A stretch of 64,000 nt of DNA from Marinobacter mobilis (lineage in GTDB: Bacteria > Pseudomonadota > Gammaproteobacteria > Pseudomonadales > Oleiphilaceae). Both the position numbers and the translations under genes were made by a program. The DNA is taken from NCBI RefSeq assembly GCF_900106945.1, contig NZ_FNNE01000001.1:1-64000 (forward strand). Reading direction: 5' to 3'. Positions within the stretch are counted from its first letter, which is position 1; each line of letters begins with the position of its first letter. Positions 26,331-35,417 of this stretch are shown here, one piece after another. The notes beneath the pieces were generated by a model, which was not told the origin of the DNA, did not search any database, and was given only the letters and a program-made list of their open reading frames with translations.

Positions 26331-26908
26331 AAGTCATGCTGGCAATCGTGTTTATGGTCTCGGGGGCGGTCGTGGTCGCCGGGGTGTGGATTCCCGCCAA
26401 GGCCCTGCTGGCCCAGGAGTTGCTGGAGAGGGCCTGGGCGGAAAGCCAGGCACGCCGGGTGGATGCCCGGCCCTGGCCCTGGGCGGATACCTGGCCGGTG
26501 GCTCAGCTGGCGCTGCCGGACAGTGGTCTGTCCTGGATCGTACTGAACGGTGTGCATGGCGAAAGTCTGGCTTTCGGTCCGGGGCAGGCGACCCCGGCCG
26601 CGGATGACCGTGGTCCGGTGATGATTGCCGGCCATCGTGATACCCACTTCCGTGCCCTGGAAACCGTGGAAACCGGCACCCCCATCCGGCTTCAGCAACG
26701 GAATGGCCAATGGCGGGACTACCGGGTGGTGGACATTCGGGTTGTGGACAGCCGTCACGAGTTCATCGACCTGGCCCGTACGCCGCCCGACCGACTCTTG
26801 CTGGTGACCTGTTATCCCTTCGACAGTCTTAACAGCAACGGTCCCCTGCGCTATGTGGTCGAGGCCCGGCGTGGGCAACCCCACCCGGGCGCGCTAGCGG
26901 ACACCTGA
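26327..26908 (+). CDS. class GN sortase
   Basis: A 193-residue membrane-anchored transpeptidase that cleaves the sorting signal of the adjacent target. The N-terminal anchor is residues 3-25. Catalytic residues are H103 in AGHRDTHF, C162 in LLVTCYPF and an Arg in LRYVVEARR near the end. GGAGG lies nine bases before the ATG, which overlaps the target stop by four bases. Single-substrate sortases of this class are typical of marine proteobacteria; what the target is attached to in a Gram-negative envelope is not established. Confidence 0.95.
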   Translation: MKVMLAIVFMVSGAVVVAGVWIPAKALLAQELLERAWAESQARRVDARPWPWADTWPVAQLALPDSGLSWIVLNGVHGESLAFGPGQATPAADDRGPVMIAGHRDTHFRALETVETGTPIRLQQRNGQWRDYRVVDIRVVDSRHEFIDLARTPPDRLLLVTCYPFDSLNSNGPLRYVVEARRGQPHPGALADT

Positions 26909-26957
26909 ATCAATTTGGCGTACACTTGTGCGCCCTATTGATGTTTCAGGTGTTTTC

Positions 26958-27665
26958 ATGGGATTCGTACGCAAATTTTTTGCCTGGCTGATGGTTCCGC
27001 TGGTGTGTCTGGTGGGGCTGGTGGTGTGTGTGGCCCGCCCGTTCAACCCGGAAAACAACCGGGTGCTTGGGCGTTGGATGGCGCTGGTTGGTCGTAGCGT
27101 GCTCGGTATGGAGCGTCCGATTCAGGGACGGGAATTGATCCCCCAAGGGCGGCCCATGGTGATTATCGCCAATCACCAGCATAACGATGATCTGTTTGTG
27201 CTTGGCGACCTGCTGCCGCCACGTACGGTCACCGTGGGCAAATCCATTCTGGCCTGGGCACCCTTCTTTGGTCAGGTCTTCTGGCTCGGTGGTAATGTCC
27301 TCATCAACCGGGCCAAGTCTCATCAGGCCGTGGCCGCCATGCAGGCGACCAGCGAGGCCATCAGTCGCGAACACAAGAGTGTGTGGATATTCCCCGAGGG
27401 CACCCGTAGCCATGGCAAGGGTCTGGGCCGTTTCAAGAAGGGGGCCTTCCACGCGGCGGTTAACGCCGGTGCTCCGATCAGTATGATTTGTGCGAGTTCC
27501 TATTCCGGTCGTACGCTCGGGTGGAGCGGCCGTTTTGAGCCGGTGTCGGTGAGAGTGCTGCCGGCGGTGGAAACCGCAGGCCTGACCGTGGCTGATATTC
27601 CCGAGTTGATGGAACGTTGCCGTGTCCAGATGGAGACGGCGATCGCTGAAATGTCACCCAACTGA
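26958..27665 (+). CDS. 1-acyl-glycerol-3-phosphate acyltransferase (PlsC-like)
   Basis: A 235-residue inner-membrane acyltransferase for phosphatidic acid synthesis. The N-terminal helix is residues 6-28. The catalytic motif HX4D appears in ANHQHNDDLF near residue 68 and the glycerol-phosphate motif FPEGTRS near 143. I chose ATG 26958; the preceding TTCAGG is a weak ribosome site, and a GTG at 26928 in frame would add ten residues without improving it. The gene follows the sortase by 49 bases but is unlikely to belong to that system. Confidence 0.9.
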   Translation: MGFVRKFFAWLMVPLVCLVGLVVCVARPFNPENNRVLGRWMALVGRSVLGMERPIQGRELIPQGRPMVIIANHQHNDDLFVLGDLLPPRTVTVGKSILAWAPFFGQVFWLGGNVLINRAKSHQAVAAMQATSEAISREHKSVWIFPEGTRSHGKGLGRFKKGAFHAAVNAGAPISMICASSYSGRTLGWSGRFEPVSVRVLPAVETAGLTVADIPELMERCRVQMETAIAEMSPN

Positions 27666-27711
27666 GTGACAGCATCGCTATTGTAGGAGAAGGGCAGCGG
27701 CCGCTGCCGAG

Positions 27712-27735
27712 CGCCGGACCTGTGCGGGCGTTTTT
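27712..27735 (+). terminator. possible terminator after the plsC-like gene
   Basis: CGCC and GGCG flank an 11-base loop and are followed directly by TTTTT at 27731-27735. A separate 16-base perfect palindrome, GGCAGCGGCCGCTGCC, lies just upstream at 27693-27708. Together they likely end transcription from the acyltransferase gene. Confidence 0.4.
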
Positions 27736-27796
27736 CATGTAAACCGAGCGGGACCCGCCATGGGCGGATACCCCGTTATTCCTGGGAGAGAATGAG

Positions 27797-28042
27797 ATGA
27801 TGGGACTGATCTTTTTCCTGATTATTGGCGGTGTGGCGGGCTGGTTGGCCGGTGTCATCATGAAGGGCCGTGGCTTTGGCGTAATGGCCAACATCGGCAT
27901 CGGTATTGTCGGATCGTTTATCGGTGGTATCGTGTTCCGGCTGCTGGGTCTTGCGTCCCAGAGCATGGTGGGCGAGCTGGTCACTGCCACCGCAGGGGCG
28001 ATACTGCTGCTCTTTATTGTCGGTAAACTGAGTAAGGCCTGA
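27797..28042 (+). CDS. GlsB/YeaQ/YmgE family stress membrane protein
   Basis: An 81-residue inner-membrane protein, with three predicted helices: residues 2-22, 29-49 and 57-77. The Gly-rich pattern GGVAGWLAG and the charged turn IMKGRGFG are typical of this transglycosylase-associated (YeaQ/YmgE) family, induced by envelope or acid stress elsewhere. Its stop lies two bases before the MAPEG gene start, so the two are probably cotranscribed. ATG 27797 is followed by a second ATG that could also serve. Confidence 0.92.
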   Translation: MMGLIFFLIIGGVAGWLAGVIMKGRGFGVMANIGIGIVGSFIGGIVFRLLGLASQSMVGELVTATAGAILLLFIVGKLSKA

Positions 28043-28044
28043 AC

Positions 28045-28446
28045 ATGATTCTTCCGGTAACCGCTGTCTTTGCCAGCGTTTGTGTGCTCCTTCTGATCGT
28101 CTTGTCCTACCGGGTGGCGACCTTCCGTCTCAAACATCGCAAGGGCCTTGGCGTCAACGACGATCGTGACTTTGAAGTGGCGGTGAGAACCCAGGCCAAC
28201 CTGGCCGAATATGCCCCCATCACCCTGGTATTGCTGGCCATTGGCGAGCTTAACGGCGTGTCGGTGGCGTGGATCTATGGTCTGGGGATGGCCTTCGTTG
28301 TTGGCCGGTTGCTGCATGCCTGGGGCATGGTTAAAGGCCGCGGCGGCCCTCACAAGGCTCGTCTGGTGGGAATTGTGCTGACCTGGCTGGCGATGCTGGT
28401 GCTGGCTGTTGCGGTGCTGCTCAACGTTTTCCTCTTCAGCGCCTGA
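28045..28446 (+). CDS. MAPEG family membrane protein
   Basis: A 133-residue inner-membrane protein of the MAPEG superfamily (membrane-associated eicosanoid and glutathione metabolism). It has four helices, with a conserved RTQANLAEYAP segment near residue 48 at the end of helix two and a GRLLHAWG motif near 87. In eukaryotes such proteins conjugate glutathione; bacterial members are mostly uncharacterised. It directly follows the GlsB-like gene. Confidence 0.92.
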   Translation: MILPVTAVFASVCVLLLIVLSYRVATFRLKHRKGLGVNDDRDFEVAVRTQANLAEYAPITLVLLAIGELNGVSVAWIYGLGMAFVVGRLLHAWGMVKGRGGPHKARLVGIVLTWLAMLVLAVAVLLNVFLFSA

Positions 28447-28497
28447 ACCAGCGTACCCGGTGCCTCAAGGGGGTGCCGGGTCGCCTCCAGGGGTGTG

Positions 28498-29211
28498 CTA
28501 TTGCGCCTTGGCCATCTGTTCGCTGCGGTACTCCAGCTCCAGGCGGCGATTGGCCGCGTGATCTTCCGGCAGCGCCAGTGGTCGGGTGCTTCCCCAGCCT
28601 GACACCCGGATCTGTGATTCCCTCACGCCTTCTTCCCTGAGAATTCGTGCGGCCGATGAGGCCCGCAGACGGGACAGGAACGTGTTGTACTGCTCCGGCC
28701 CGAAATTGTCGGTATGGCCGTGAATCTGTAGCACCGTTTCCGGGTGTGCCTGCAGATAGGCGGCGTGCTCACGCAGGATGGCGATGTCTTCTTCGCTCAG
28801 CTGGTGCTTATCGAAGCCGTAGTGGAAACGCAGGCGGTGGGGGCGGCGAGGGGCTTCAGCCAGATCCTCGACAGGTACCAGGGGCTGGTGATCCAGATAG
28901 GCGGCCTTGGCCAGCAGTTCCGGGTTATCCAGTACGAGAACGGTCATGTCGGCTTCCTCACTCAGGTGGTTCGCTGGTTCTTGTTGTTGCTCATCACTAT
29001 TCGTGGTCGTTGGCGATGCAGCAATTGGCGATTGGTCGATAATCACATTGGTCTTAGGTGGTAATTCTGTCTCTGCAATCTGTTCACGGCTGTCCGGCTG
29101 GACTGCCGTGGCACTGCATCCGACCAGTCCGCTAACCAGCAGTGCACCCAGGGCCGAACGCCACTGGGGCCGGGCAGATTGAACTCGATTAATGTGAAAT
29201 TCCTGTGACAT
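28498..29211 (-). CDS. OmpA-family outer-membrane lipoprotein
   Basis: A 237-residue lipoprotein. The lipobox LVGC places the acylated Cys at residue 32 after an unusually long leader. Residues 33-105 are low-complexity and acidic (Glu, Gln, Ser, Thr). The OmpA-like peptidoglycan-binding domain spans about 120-232, with HGHTDNFG near 165 and NRRLELEY at the end. It probably ties the outer membrane to the wall. The gene is divergent from the rhomboid gene, 141 bases apart. Confidence 0.9.
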   Translation of the reverse strand: MSQEFHINRVQSARPQWRSALGALLVSGLVGCSATAVQPDSREQIAETELPPKTNVIIDQSPIAASPTTTNSDEQQQEPANHLSEEADMTVLVLDNPELLAKAAYLDHQPLVPVEDLAEAPRRPHRLRFHYGFDKHQLSEEDIAILREHAAYLQAHPETVLQIHGHTDNFGPEQYNTFLSRLRASSAARILREEGVRESQIRVSGWGSTRPLALPEDHAANRRLELEYRSEQMAKAQ

Positions 29212-29352
29212 GGCGGATTGCTCCCGATGATTGTCCGTTGTGTGTGGCCGCTCACAGCGGCGTCTTCAGGAGTTATTACAACGCGAAAAGCAGGCAATGC
29301 TGTGGTAAAAAGCAGATACATCCCGACTGATTATGATGAATTGTGACCGCCC

Positions 29353-30810
29353 ATGCTGATTGTTCCTGCCGAGAATGTCATTAACTGGAAACGACCGCCC
29401 TGGGCCACCCTGGGTCTGATGCTGGCCTGCTTTCTGGTCTTTGTGTTTTACCAGAGTGACGACGACCGGATTGCCGAGGCCGTGTTGGACAATTACCTGG
29501 CATCGGACCTGGTGGACCTCGAGTCGCCGGTTTACGAGAACTACCTGCAACGGCAGATCGGCCTTGAAAATGCCAGCGGGATGACCGATCGGCTGGAGCG
29601 GTTCCAGCGGGCCGTCAAGAAACAGGATACGGTCAGCCAGGCCGGCATGATGGCCTTTGATATGTCGTTCTATCGCTATATGCAGGAGAATCGCGACATT
29701 CTCTGGGCCAGTGCTGAGCGGGCCCGCTGGCAGGAGCTGCGGGAACCGATCCACACGCAGACCCTGGAACTCAGCAGCTTTCGCTCCGGTCTTGTTCCCG
29801 CAGAGCTGACACCATCGACACTGGTCAGTTACCAGTTTCTCCATGGTGGCTGGGGGCACCTGATCGGCAATATGGTGTTCCTGTTCATGCTTGGCTTCAC
29901 GGTCGAAAAGGCGTTGGGGATCGGACGCTACCTGATCGCGTATCTGCTCTGCGGAATTGTCTCCGGACTGGTTTTTACCGCCTTTTCACTGGGCAGCCCC
30001 ATTCCTCTGGTCGGGGCTTCAGGGTCTATTGCGGGACTGATGGGCATGTACGTGGCGATCTATGGCCGCCAGACGATACGTTTCTTTGGTTTCTTCTGGG
30101 TGTACTTCAACTACTTTCGTGCGCCAGCCCTGGCGATGCTGCCGGTCTGGCTGGGCAAGGAAATCTACGATTACTATTTTGCCGGTGCCACGGGTATCGC
30201 GTACATGGCCCACGCTGGCGGCCTGGTCGCCGGCGCCGGGGTGATCCTGCTGCTGGGCCGCAGTTGGTTTCAGGTCAGGGAATCGTTCTATGAGCCGGAA
30301 CAGGAGGCGCAGGATCAGCGCTTTACGGCCTCTTACGCTCAGGCGATGGCGACACTGGGGCGCATGGAGTTTGATCTTGCCAAGGCCCAGTTCGGGGCGC
30401 TTTGGGAACGCTACCCGGAACGACTGGTGCTGCTTGAGCACCTGTACCAGCTCGCCAAGCTGCGTCCGGATCTGCCTGAGTATCGTGCACGTACCTGTGA
30501 GTTGATGAATGAGGCGCTGAGGCAAAAGCTGACCGAGCGCCTGGTCGAGGTGTGGCAGGAATATCTGGCCAAGGGCGAGGCTCACCACCCCCTGGCGGCC
30601 GGGGACCACAACCGGGTGCTGTTCGCCTGCCTGCGCTCGGATAACCTCAAATTGGCGGAGAAAGCCTTTGAGCGTTTACGGAGCAGTGGAGATTCGTTAT
30701 TGGTCGAGGAAGCCTGTCAGTTATTGGCCGACGAATTCGACAAGCGTCAGATGTCGCCCAAAGCTCGCCATTACCGGTCGCTCCTCGGAGGCCCGGCGCA
30801 GGCGATCTAG
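29353..30810 (+). CDS. rhomboid family intramembrane serine protease
   Basis: A 485-residue membrane protease. The catalytic Ser is S223 in VGASGSIAG and the catalytic His is H287 in AHAGG, both on membrane helices; HGGWGHLIGNM near residue 162 supplies conserved residues of the second and third helices. Helix one (about 17-34) is separated from the core by an insertion of about 120 residues, longer than in GlpG-like enzymes, and the C-terminal 165 residues look like soluble TPR-like helices. Substrates are unknown. The gene converges on a zinc-binding membrane protein with an 11-base gap. Confidence 0.92.
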   Translation: MLIVPAENVINWKRPPWATLGLMLACFLVFVFYQSDDDRIAEAVLDNYLASDLVDLESPVYENYLQRQIGLENASGMTDRLERFQRAVKKQDTVSQAGMMAFDMSFYRYMQENRDILWASAERARWQELREPIHTQTLELSSFRSGLVPAELTPSTLVSYQFLHGGWGHLIGNMVFLFMLGFTVEKALGIGRYLIAYLLCGIVSGLVFTAFSLGSPIPLVGASGSIAGLMGMYVAIYGRQTIRFFGFFWVYFNYFRAPALAMLPVWLGKEIYDYYFAGATGIAYMAHAGGLVAGAGVILLLGRSWFQVRESFYEPEQEAQDQRFTASYAQAMATLGRMEFDLAKAQFGALWERYPERLVLLEHLYQLAKLRPDLPEYRARTCELMNEALRQKLTERLVEVWQEYLAKGEAHHPLAAGDHNRVLFACLRSDNLKLAEKAFERLRSSGDSLLVEEACQLLADEFDKRQMSPKARHYRSLLGGPAQAI

Positions 30811-30821
30811 TCTCCGGCCTG

Positions 30822-32276
30822 TCAGTCGCTGATGGTGAAGGTCGCTCTGGGGCCTTTCAGCGGTTCCCGGCGGGCCACCTGTTGCAGGTAGTCATCGACC
30901 TGACTGTGCAGCGGATGATTTGGGCAGCGTTTCTTGACGAAGCCGAGGAACGCCGCTGCCTTTTCCCATTGATCCAGCCCGTTGGCCAGTATCTGCGCGG
31001 CCAGCACATAGGCCGGTGCCAGGCTATGGCTGTCCGGAAAACGCTTGTGGAAATCCTGAAGCAGGGCGAGGGCCTTGCGGTATTCGCCCTGGTGATAGAG
31101 GCAGCGCGCACAGCGTTCCGCCAGCTCGGGATCATCCAGTTTCAGACTGGGGGAGATCGGCTCCAGTCGCGCCAACAGATCGGCGACGCCCGCGCCGTTG
31201 TGGGTATCCGCCAGCCAGCCCAGCAGCGCGATATGATGACGGTACAGTTCGCGGTTGTCATTACGGGCCGTCAGCAGCCGGAAGAGTTGTTCCAGACGCT
31301 GGCGATTGTCCGGATCTTTCTTGAGTGCCGAGATCAGCGCCCCCTGAACCCGGTCGTAATGACCATCTTTCAGGTCCATGTCGATGTCCGCATCCAGGCG
31401 CTGAGATGGGTCACGCTGAGACGTCTCCTGCGGCCCTTCCTCGTCCTGCAGATCGCTGGCAAAACCCAGTTCTTCCTGATACTGGAACAGCAGATAGCCG
31501 AGCATGTGGAACAGGATCAGGGTGAAGGTGCTGTTGAGGAAGCCTGCAAGGGTTCCGGCCAGCCAGGGCGAGAAATGGGTCAGGGCAAAATCCTGGGCGG
31601 CGCCGGAGGCCAGGGTCAGCAGGACCAGATAGCCATACAGCAGGAAGTACGGCCAGCCAATACGGGCAATCAGGCCGACCAGGTGCAGGGGGTTGATGGC
31701 GGCCAGGGCGGATCGCTCCATGGCCAGCACCATGATACTGGCCGGCAGGGTCAGTACCACCAGAGCCAGGGCGAGCATCGCCAGCAACGGGCCGCCGAGC
31801 ATCGCGGCGCCCGTGACCAGCGCCCCCATGCCAATAAAGACCAGCAACTGCAGGAAGACAATGCTAAAGCCCTCCCCACTGAAGGCGGTAGTGACCGGTG
31901 GGGGGGCCATGTGGCCTTCAGCGGTGTGGTTGATGACCGCATACGTATATTTCAGCAGTGCCATGGCCAGCAGCAGACTGACCACGAGACCAATGAGATT
32001 CGCCGATAAGGCCAGCGGCACCAGGGTGCAGATGGCAATCACCATCAACGGGTCGGTGTGGAAGGGGTAACGGAAGAAGGCGCCGATACGGTTCCAGAAC
32101 GGTTCGACCTCTGTGGCCGAGCCGAGATAGCGGAGGTTGCGGCTGCACCTGGGGCAAGCCCCCTGGCCGCCACGGTTGTCGACATCGGGCATGCACCGAC
32201 TGCAGTAATGGATCTGGCACTCGCTGCAATGCCATTTGGCCGGATCACCGGGGTGGTAGTGGCAGTCGTGTTTCAC
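30822..32276 (-). CDS. zinc-ribbon/B-box-like membrane protein with TPR-like tail
   Basis: A 484-residue protein. The N-terminal 47 residues hold Cys/His pairs (CHYH, CSEC, CSRCM and CPRC) suited to binding two zinc ions, like a B-box. Six membrane helices follow from about 65 to 270, similar to DUF4013-type regions. The last 200 residues are helical repeats. Its role is unknown, but zinc domain plus membrane plus repeat tail suggests a sensor or assembly factor. The start is GTG with no clear ribosome site. The 277-base gap upstream holds only a 9-bp inverted repeat (CCGGAGATC 32325-32333, GATCTCCGG 32363-32371). Confidence 0.85.
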   Translation of the reverse strand: MKHDCHYHPGDPAKWHCSECQIHYCSRCMPDVDNRGGQGACPRCSRNLRYLGSATEVEPFWNRIGAFFRYPFHTDPLMVIAICTLVPLALSANLIGLVVSLLLAMALLKYTYAVINHTAEGHMAPPPVTTAFSGEGFSIVFLQLLVFIGMGALVTGAAMLGGPLLAMLALALVVLTLPASIMVLAMERSALAAINPLHLVGLIARIGWPYFLLYGYLVLLTLASGAAQDFALTHFSPWLAGTLAGFLNSTFTLILFHMLGYLLFQYQEELGFASDLQDEEGPQETSQRDPSQRLDADIDMDLKDGHYDRVQGALISALKKDPDNRQRLEQLFRLLTARNDNRELYRHHIALLGWLADTHNGAGVADLLARLEPISPSLKLDDPELAERCARCLYHQGEYRKALALLQDFHKRFPDSHSLAPAYVLAAQILANGLDQWEKAAAFLGFVKKRCPNHPLHSQVDDYLQQVARREPLKGPRATFTISD

Positions 32277-32553
32277 GGTGTTGAATACGGCCCTGTCAGT
32301 GGATGGGAAGACAACGGCGGTGATCCGGAGATCGGCGCACTGCGCTCATCATCGCAAAAGGTGATCTCCGGCTCCACCGGTTGTGAGGCAAAATTCGCAT
32401 CTGACGCGCAGGTATGAATGTGACAGTCGTCTCCGGTTAAAATGAAGGCTATAGTTTGGCTTGAACACAGGAATCCATCTCGGCCAGGAGCCTGGGCGGT
32501 CAGTTGTATCGCCGGTATCTGGTGCACTTATAGGAAGACCAGGGGAGAATTGA

Positions 32554-34248
32554 ATGTCAAACGGCGGTTACCAGGATGTTGTTGCAAAACTGGAGACGCT
32601 TAAATCCCAATTCGTTGCCCGTGTGATTGCTGAGCTGGACCTCAATATTGGACGATTGCGAACTGCGGGTCCGGATGAGCCCGGCCTGGCCATCGTCCGG
32701 GACGGGCATGACTGGCTGCACCGGCTGGCAGGCTCAGCAGGTACCTTCGGCTTTACCGCTTTTGGAGAGACCGCCAGAGCACTGGAGTTGTGTCTCCAGC
32801 CGGTGGTCGATAGCGAGCGCGCTGACCAGCAGGCAATGCTGGCGCAGGTGTTGGATGTCAACTTCTTTACCCGGCTCGATAGCCTGAAGTCGCTACTGGC
32901 GGCCGACGCGGGTGACAGTGCTATTCCTGTGCTGCAGAACTCGGTGACGGCAACCGTCCCGGAAGCCCTGCTGCGAGTCGACCTGCTGGAACCGGATCCG
33001 GCCCTGAGCCGGGAACTGGCCGACAGCCTGAGCCGTTATGGCTATGAGGTGGTGGCCTTTGACAGTGTCCCGGCGTTCCTGGCCAGTAACCCGAGCGGCG
33101 GTATCACGACGATCATTGCCAACATTGAACTGCAGGATGAACTGCAACCGGTCTTTGATCACCAGCGCCAGCTGCACAGGGAGCTGGTGATTTATCTGTC
33201 CCGTGACGATTCCTTTGACGTCCGCTACTGCGCGGCAGTGACCGGCGCAGGCGGTTTCTTTCCGCTGCCCGTGGATGTGCCCGCGCTGGCTGATCGCATC
33301 GAACAGCTCAGTCAGGAGTGGGAAGAGAGCGCCGGCGGCCGGGTCATGGTGGTGGAAGACGATGAGGAACTCGCGGAGCATTACCGGCTGGTATTGGATC
33401 AGGGGGGGCTGAGCGTCTCGACGATTACCCGTCCTGCTGAGGTCATGACTCAGTTGGCCGAATTTCGCCCGGACATCCTGTTGATGGACATCAATATGGC
33501 GCCCTATTCCGGGGTCAGCCTGGCCCGGATGGTGCGGTTCCAGCCGGAGTGGCTGGGGTTGCCGATTGTTTACCTGTCCTCAGAGCAGAATCGCGATACC
33601 CAGATCTCCGCCGTTGCCCAGGGCGGTGATGACTTCATTGAAAAGCCGATTTCTGACGAGCGCCTTGTGTCGGTGGTCAAGGCCCGCTGTGTGCGGGCCC
33701 GTCAGCTGGCAAAGCTGGCGTCCCGGGACAGCCTCACGGGGCTGATGAAACATTCGCTGATCAAACAGGAACTGGCCAAAGAATATTCCCGCTGCCAGCG
33801 CTACAGTCAGGTTGCCGCTGTGGCGATGCTGGACCTGGATCACTTCAAGTCGGTCAACGACACCTATGGCCATGCTACCGGCGACACGGTGATTCGATCG
33901 CTGGCGAACCTGTTGCGTCACCGATTGCGCAAGAGCGATATCATCGGGCGCTATGGTGGTGAGGAGTTTGTAGTCATTCTGCCGGATTGTGACGAGGTGC
34001 AGGCGGAACGGATCCTGCAGGATGTGTGCGATCAGTTCTCCGGCCTGGTGTTCTCCAGCCAGAACACCGAATTTGAGGTCACTTTGAGCGCGGGTATTGC
34101 GATTCTCGGAGAGTTTGGCAGTGCCGAAGCGGCCCTGAATGCGGCGGATGAAGCCATGTACCATCGCAAGAATCACGGCCGCAATGGCGTGACGCTGTAT
34201 TCCTCCATGCGGCAGACGGGTGCTGGGGAAGGGGTAGCCTCCGGATGA
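32554..34248 (+). CDS. Hpt-REC-REC-GGDEF diguanylate cyclase
   Basis: A 564-residue cytosolic signalling protein. Residues 10-110 form an Hpt domain with phospho-His H56 in HRLAGSAGTFGF. Residues 136-255 resemble a receiver, but the acceptor position is N190 (IIANIEL) rather than Asp. A functional-looking receiver follows, with D312 in LLMDINM. The GGDEF domain ends the chain, with GGEEF at 468-472 and an intact inhibitory site RKSD five residues before it, so it likely makes c-di-GMP with product inhibition. Its stop overlaps the next start as ATGA. Confidence 0.92.
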   Translation: MSNGGYQDVVAKLETLKSQFVARVIAELDLNIGRLRTAGPDEPGLAIVRDGHDWLHRLAGSAGTFGFTAFGETARALELCLQPVVDSERADQQAMLAQVLDVNFFTRLDSLKSLLAADAGDSAIPVLQNSVTATVPEALLRVDLLEPDPALSRELADSLSRYGYEVVAFDSVPAFLASNPSGGITTIIANIELQDELQPVFDHQRQLHRELVIYLSRDDSFDVRYCAAVTGAGGFFPLPVDVPALADRIEQLSQEWEESAGGRVMVVEDDEELAEHYRLVLDQGGLSVSTITRPAEVMTQLAEFRPDILLMDINMAPYSGVSLARMVRFQPEWLGLPIVYLSSEQNRDTQISAVAQGGDDFIEKPISDERLVSVVKARCVRARQLAKLASRDSLTGLMKHSLIKQELAKEYSRCQRYSQVAAVAMLDLDHFKSVNDTYGHATGDTVIRSLANLLRHRLRKSDIIGRYGGEEFVVILPDCDEVQAERILQDVCDQFSGLVFSSQNTEFEVTLSAGIAILGEFGSAEAALNAADEAMYHRKNHGRNGVTLYSSMRQTGAGEGVASG

Positions 34249-35402
34249 AAGCCATGATCCTCGAAGACGATGTGCTGATGGCCGAGTTGCTGGAAACCAT
34301 TCTGGCGGGGCTTTATACGCGGATGAACGCCGATATCGTGACTTCTGAGGAACAGGCCCTGGCCGCCTGGGAACCGGGGAAATACCAGTTACTGATCTGT
34401 GACTGGAACCTGCCGGATGGCTCCGGGCTCGATGTTGTCCGAAAGATCCGTAAGCAGGACCAGGACGTACCGATTCTGATGATTTCTGGCCGCAGTGACC
34501 GTGATTCGGTGCTTGCCGCTGCGCACTACCGGATCAGTGGGTTCATTTCCAAGCCGTTTCGGGTGGAAATGGTCCGTGACCGTCTCAAGACGATTTTTCC
34601 CCCGGAAACCGACCCTGAAACGAGTAGCGGTGATCTGGAACAGATGCTGGCGGATGTCTGTGAGGGGCCATTCCAGTTGCCCACGACGCTGGAAATCGCC
34701 GATATCCTCGAGTTGATGCAGCGTCCCCAGGAGCTGGATGTCTCCCAGCTCGCGGAGCGGTGGCGAGAGGAAACCGGGGTGACCACCCGCTTGCTGGAAG
34801 TGGCTAACCGCAGCCGATTCAAAATGACCGGTGAGCCAGTCCGGACACTGGAGGACGCCATCAAGGTCGTGGGTACCCAGATGTCACTGAACCTGGCGCT
34901 GGGGCTGGCTCTCGATACCACCCACAGCCTGACCGATAGCCGACTCAGAGAAAGGGCGGAAGGCTTTCAGAGCCAGAGCGAGTCGGTTGGAACTCAGGCT
35001 CGGGTCATGTTTCGTGATCTGCAACTGGATAGCGGAAACCAGGCCTACACGGCCGGTTTGCTCAGTCTTGTTGGCGAGCTGGTGGTGTTGAGTGTGCTGC
35101 AACAGTATCTGCACAGGGGAGACAGCCTGGACGAGGGGATGATCGACAAGGCCCTGAAGAACTGGGCCCAGCCTTGCGGTAACCGTCTAAAGGTACAGTG
35201 GCGTCTTCCGCTCGACCTGCGGGAGCTGATCGGGGCGATCCACTCGCTGCCCCGTGGCGAAACCCATCAGGACCGGATCGTCATGCGGGCGGCAGCGCTG
35301 GTTGCCCGGGGGGACGCGGAGTCCAGCGAGTGCCAGCGGCTGCTCAGCTTTGCCGGCCTGGATCCCGGTCACTATACGGGTAACGTGCACCGTGCTGAAT
35401 AA
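34245..35402 (+). CDS. REC-HDOD response regulator
   Basis: A 385-residue regulator. The receiver domain (residues 1-120) has ED at 7-8, phospho-acceptor D53 in LLICDWNLPDG and K104 in FISKPF. The rest (about 140-340) matches an HDOD domain, a non-catalytic relative of HD phosphodiesterases used as a protein-interaction module; PTTLEIADILELM and LLEVANRSRFKM are typical. It overlaps the cyclase gene by four bases and precedes the large kinase gene by 15 bases, so the three form one operon and plausibly one relay. Confidence 0.9.
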   Translation: MKAMILEDDVLMAELLETILAGLYTRMNADIVTSEEQALAAWEPGKYQLLICDWNLPDGSGLDVVRKIRKQDQDVPILMISGRSDRDSVLAAAHYRISGFISKPFRVEMVRDRLKTIFPPETDPETSSGDLEQMLADVCEGPFQLPTTLEIADILELMQRPQELDVSQLAERWREETGVTTRLLEVANRSRFKMTGEPVRTLEDAIKVVGTQMSLNLALGLALDTTHSLTDSRLRERAEGFQSQSESVGTQARVMFRDLQLDSGNQAYTAGLLSLVGELVVLSVLQQYLHRGDSLDEGMIDKALKNWAQPCGNRLKVQWRLPLDLRELIGAIHSLPRGETHQDRIVMRAAALVARGDAESSECQRLLSFAGLDPGHYTGNVHRAE

Positions 35403-35417
35403 GGGGAGTGGGGTTTC

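Noticed and set aside
32273..32527. 84-residue minus-strand frame before the zinc-domain gene
   Set aside because: No good start context and no conservation signal; lies in the regulatory gap between divergent genes.
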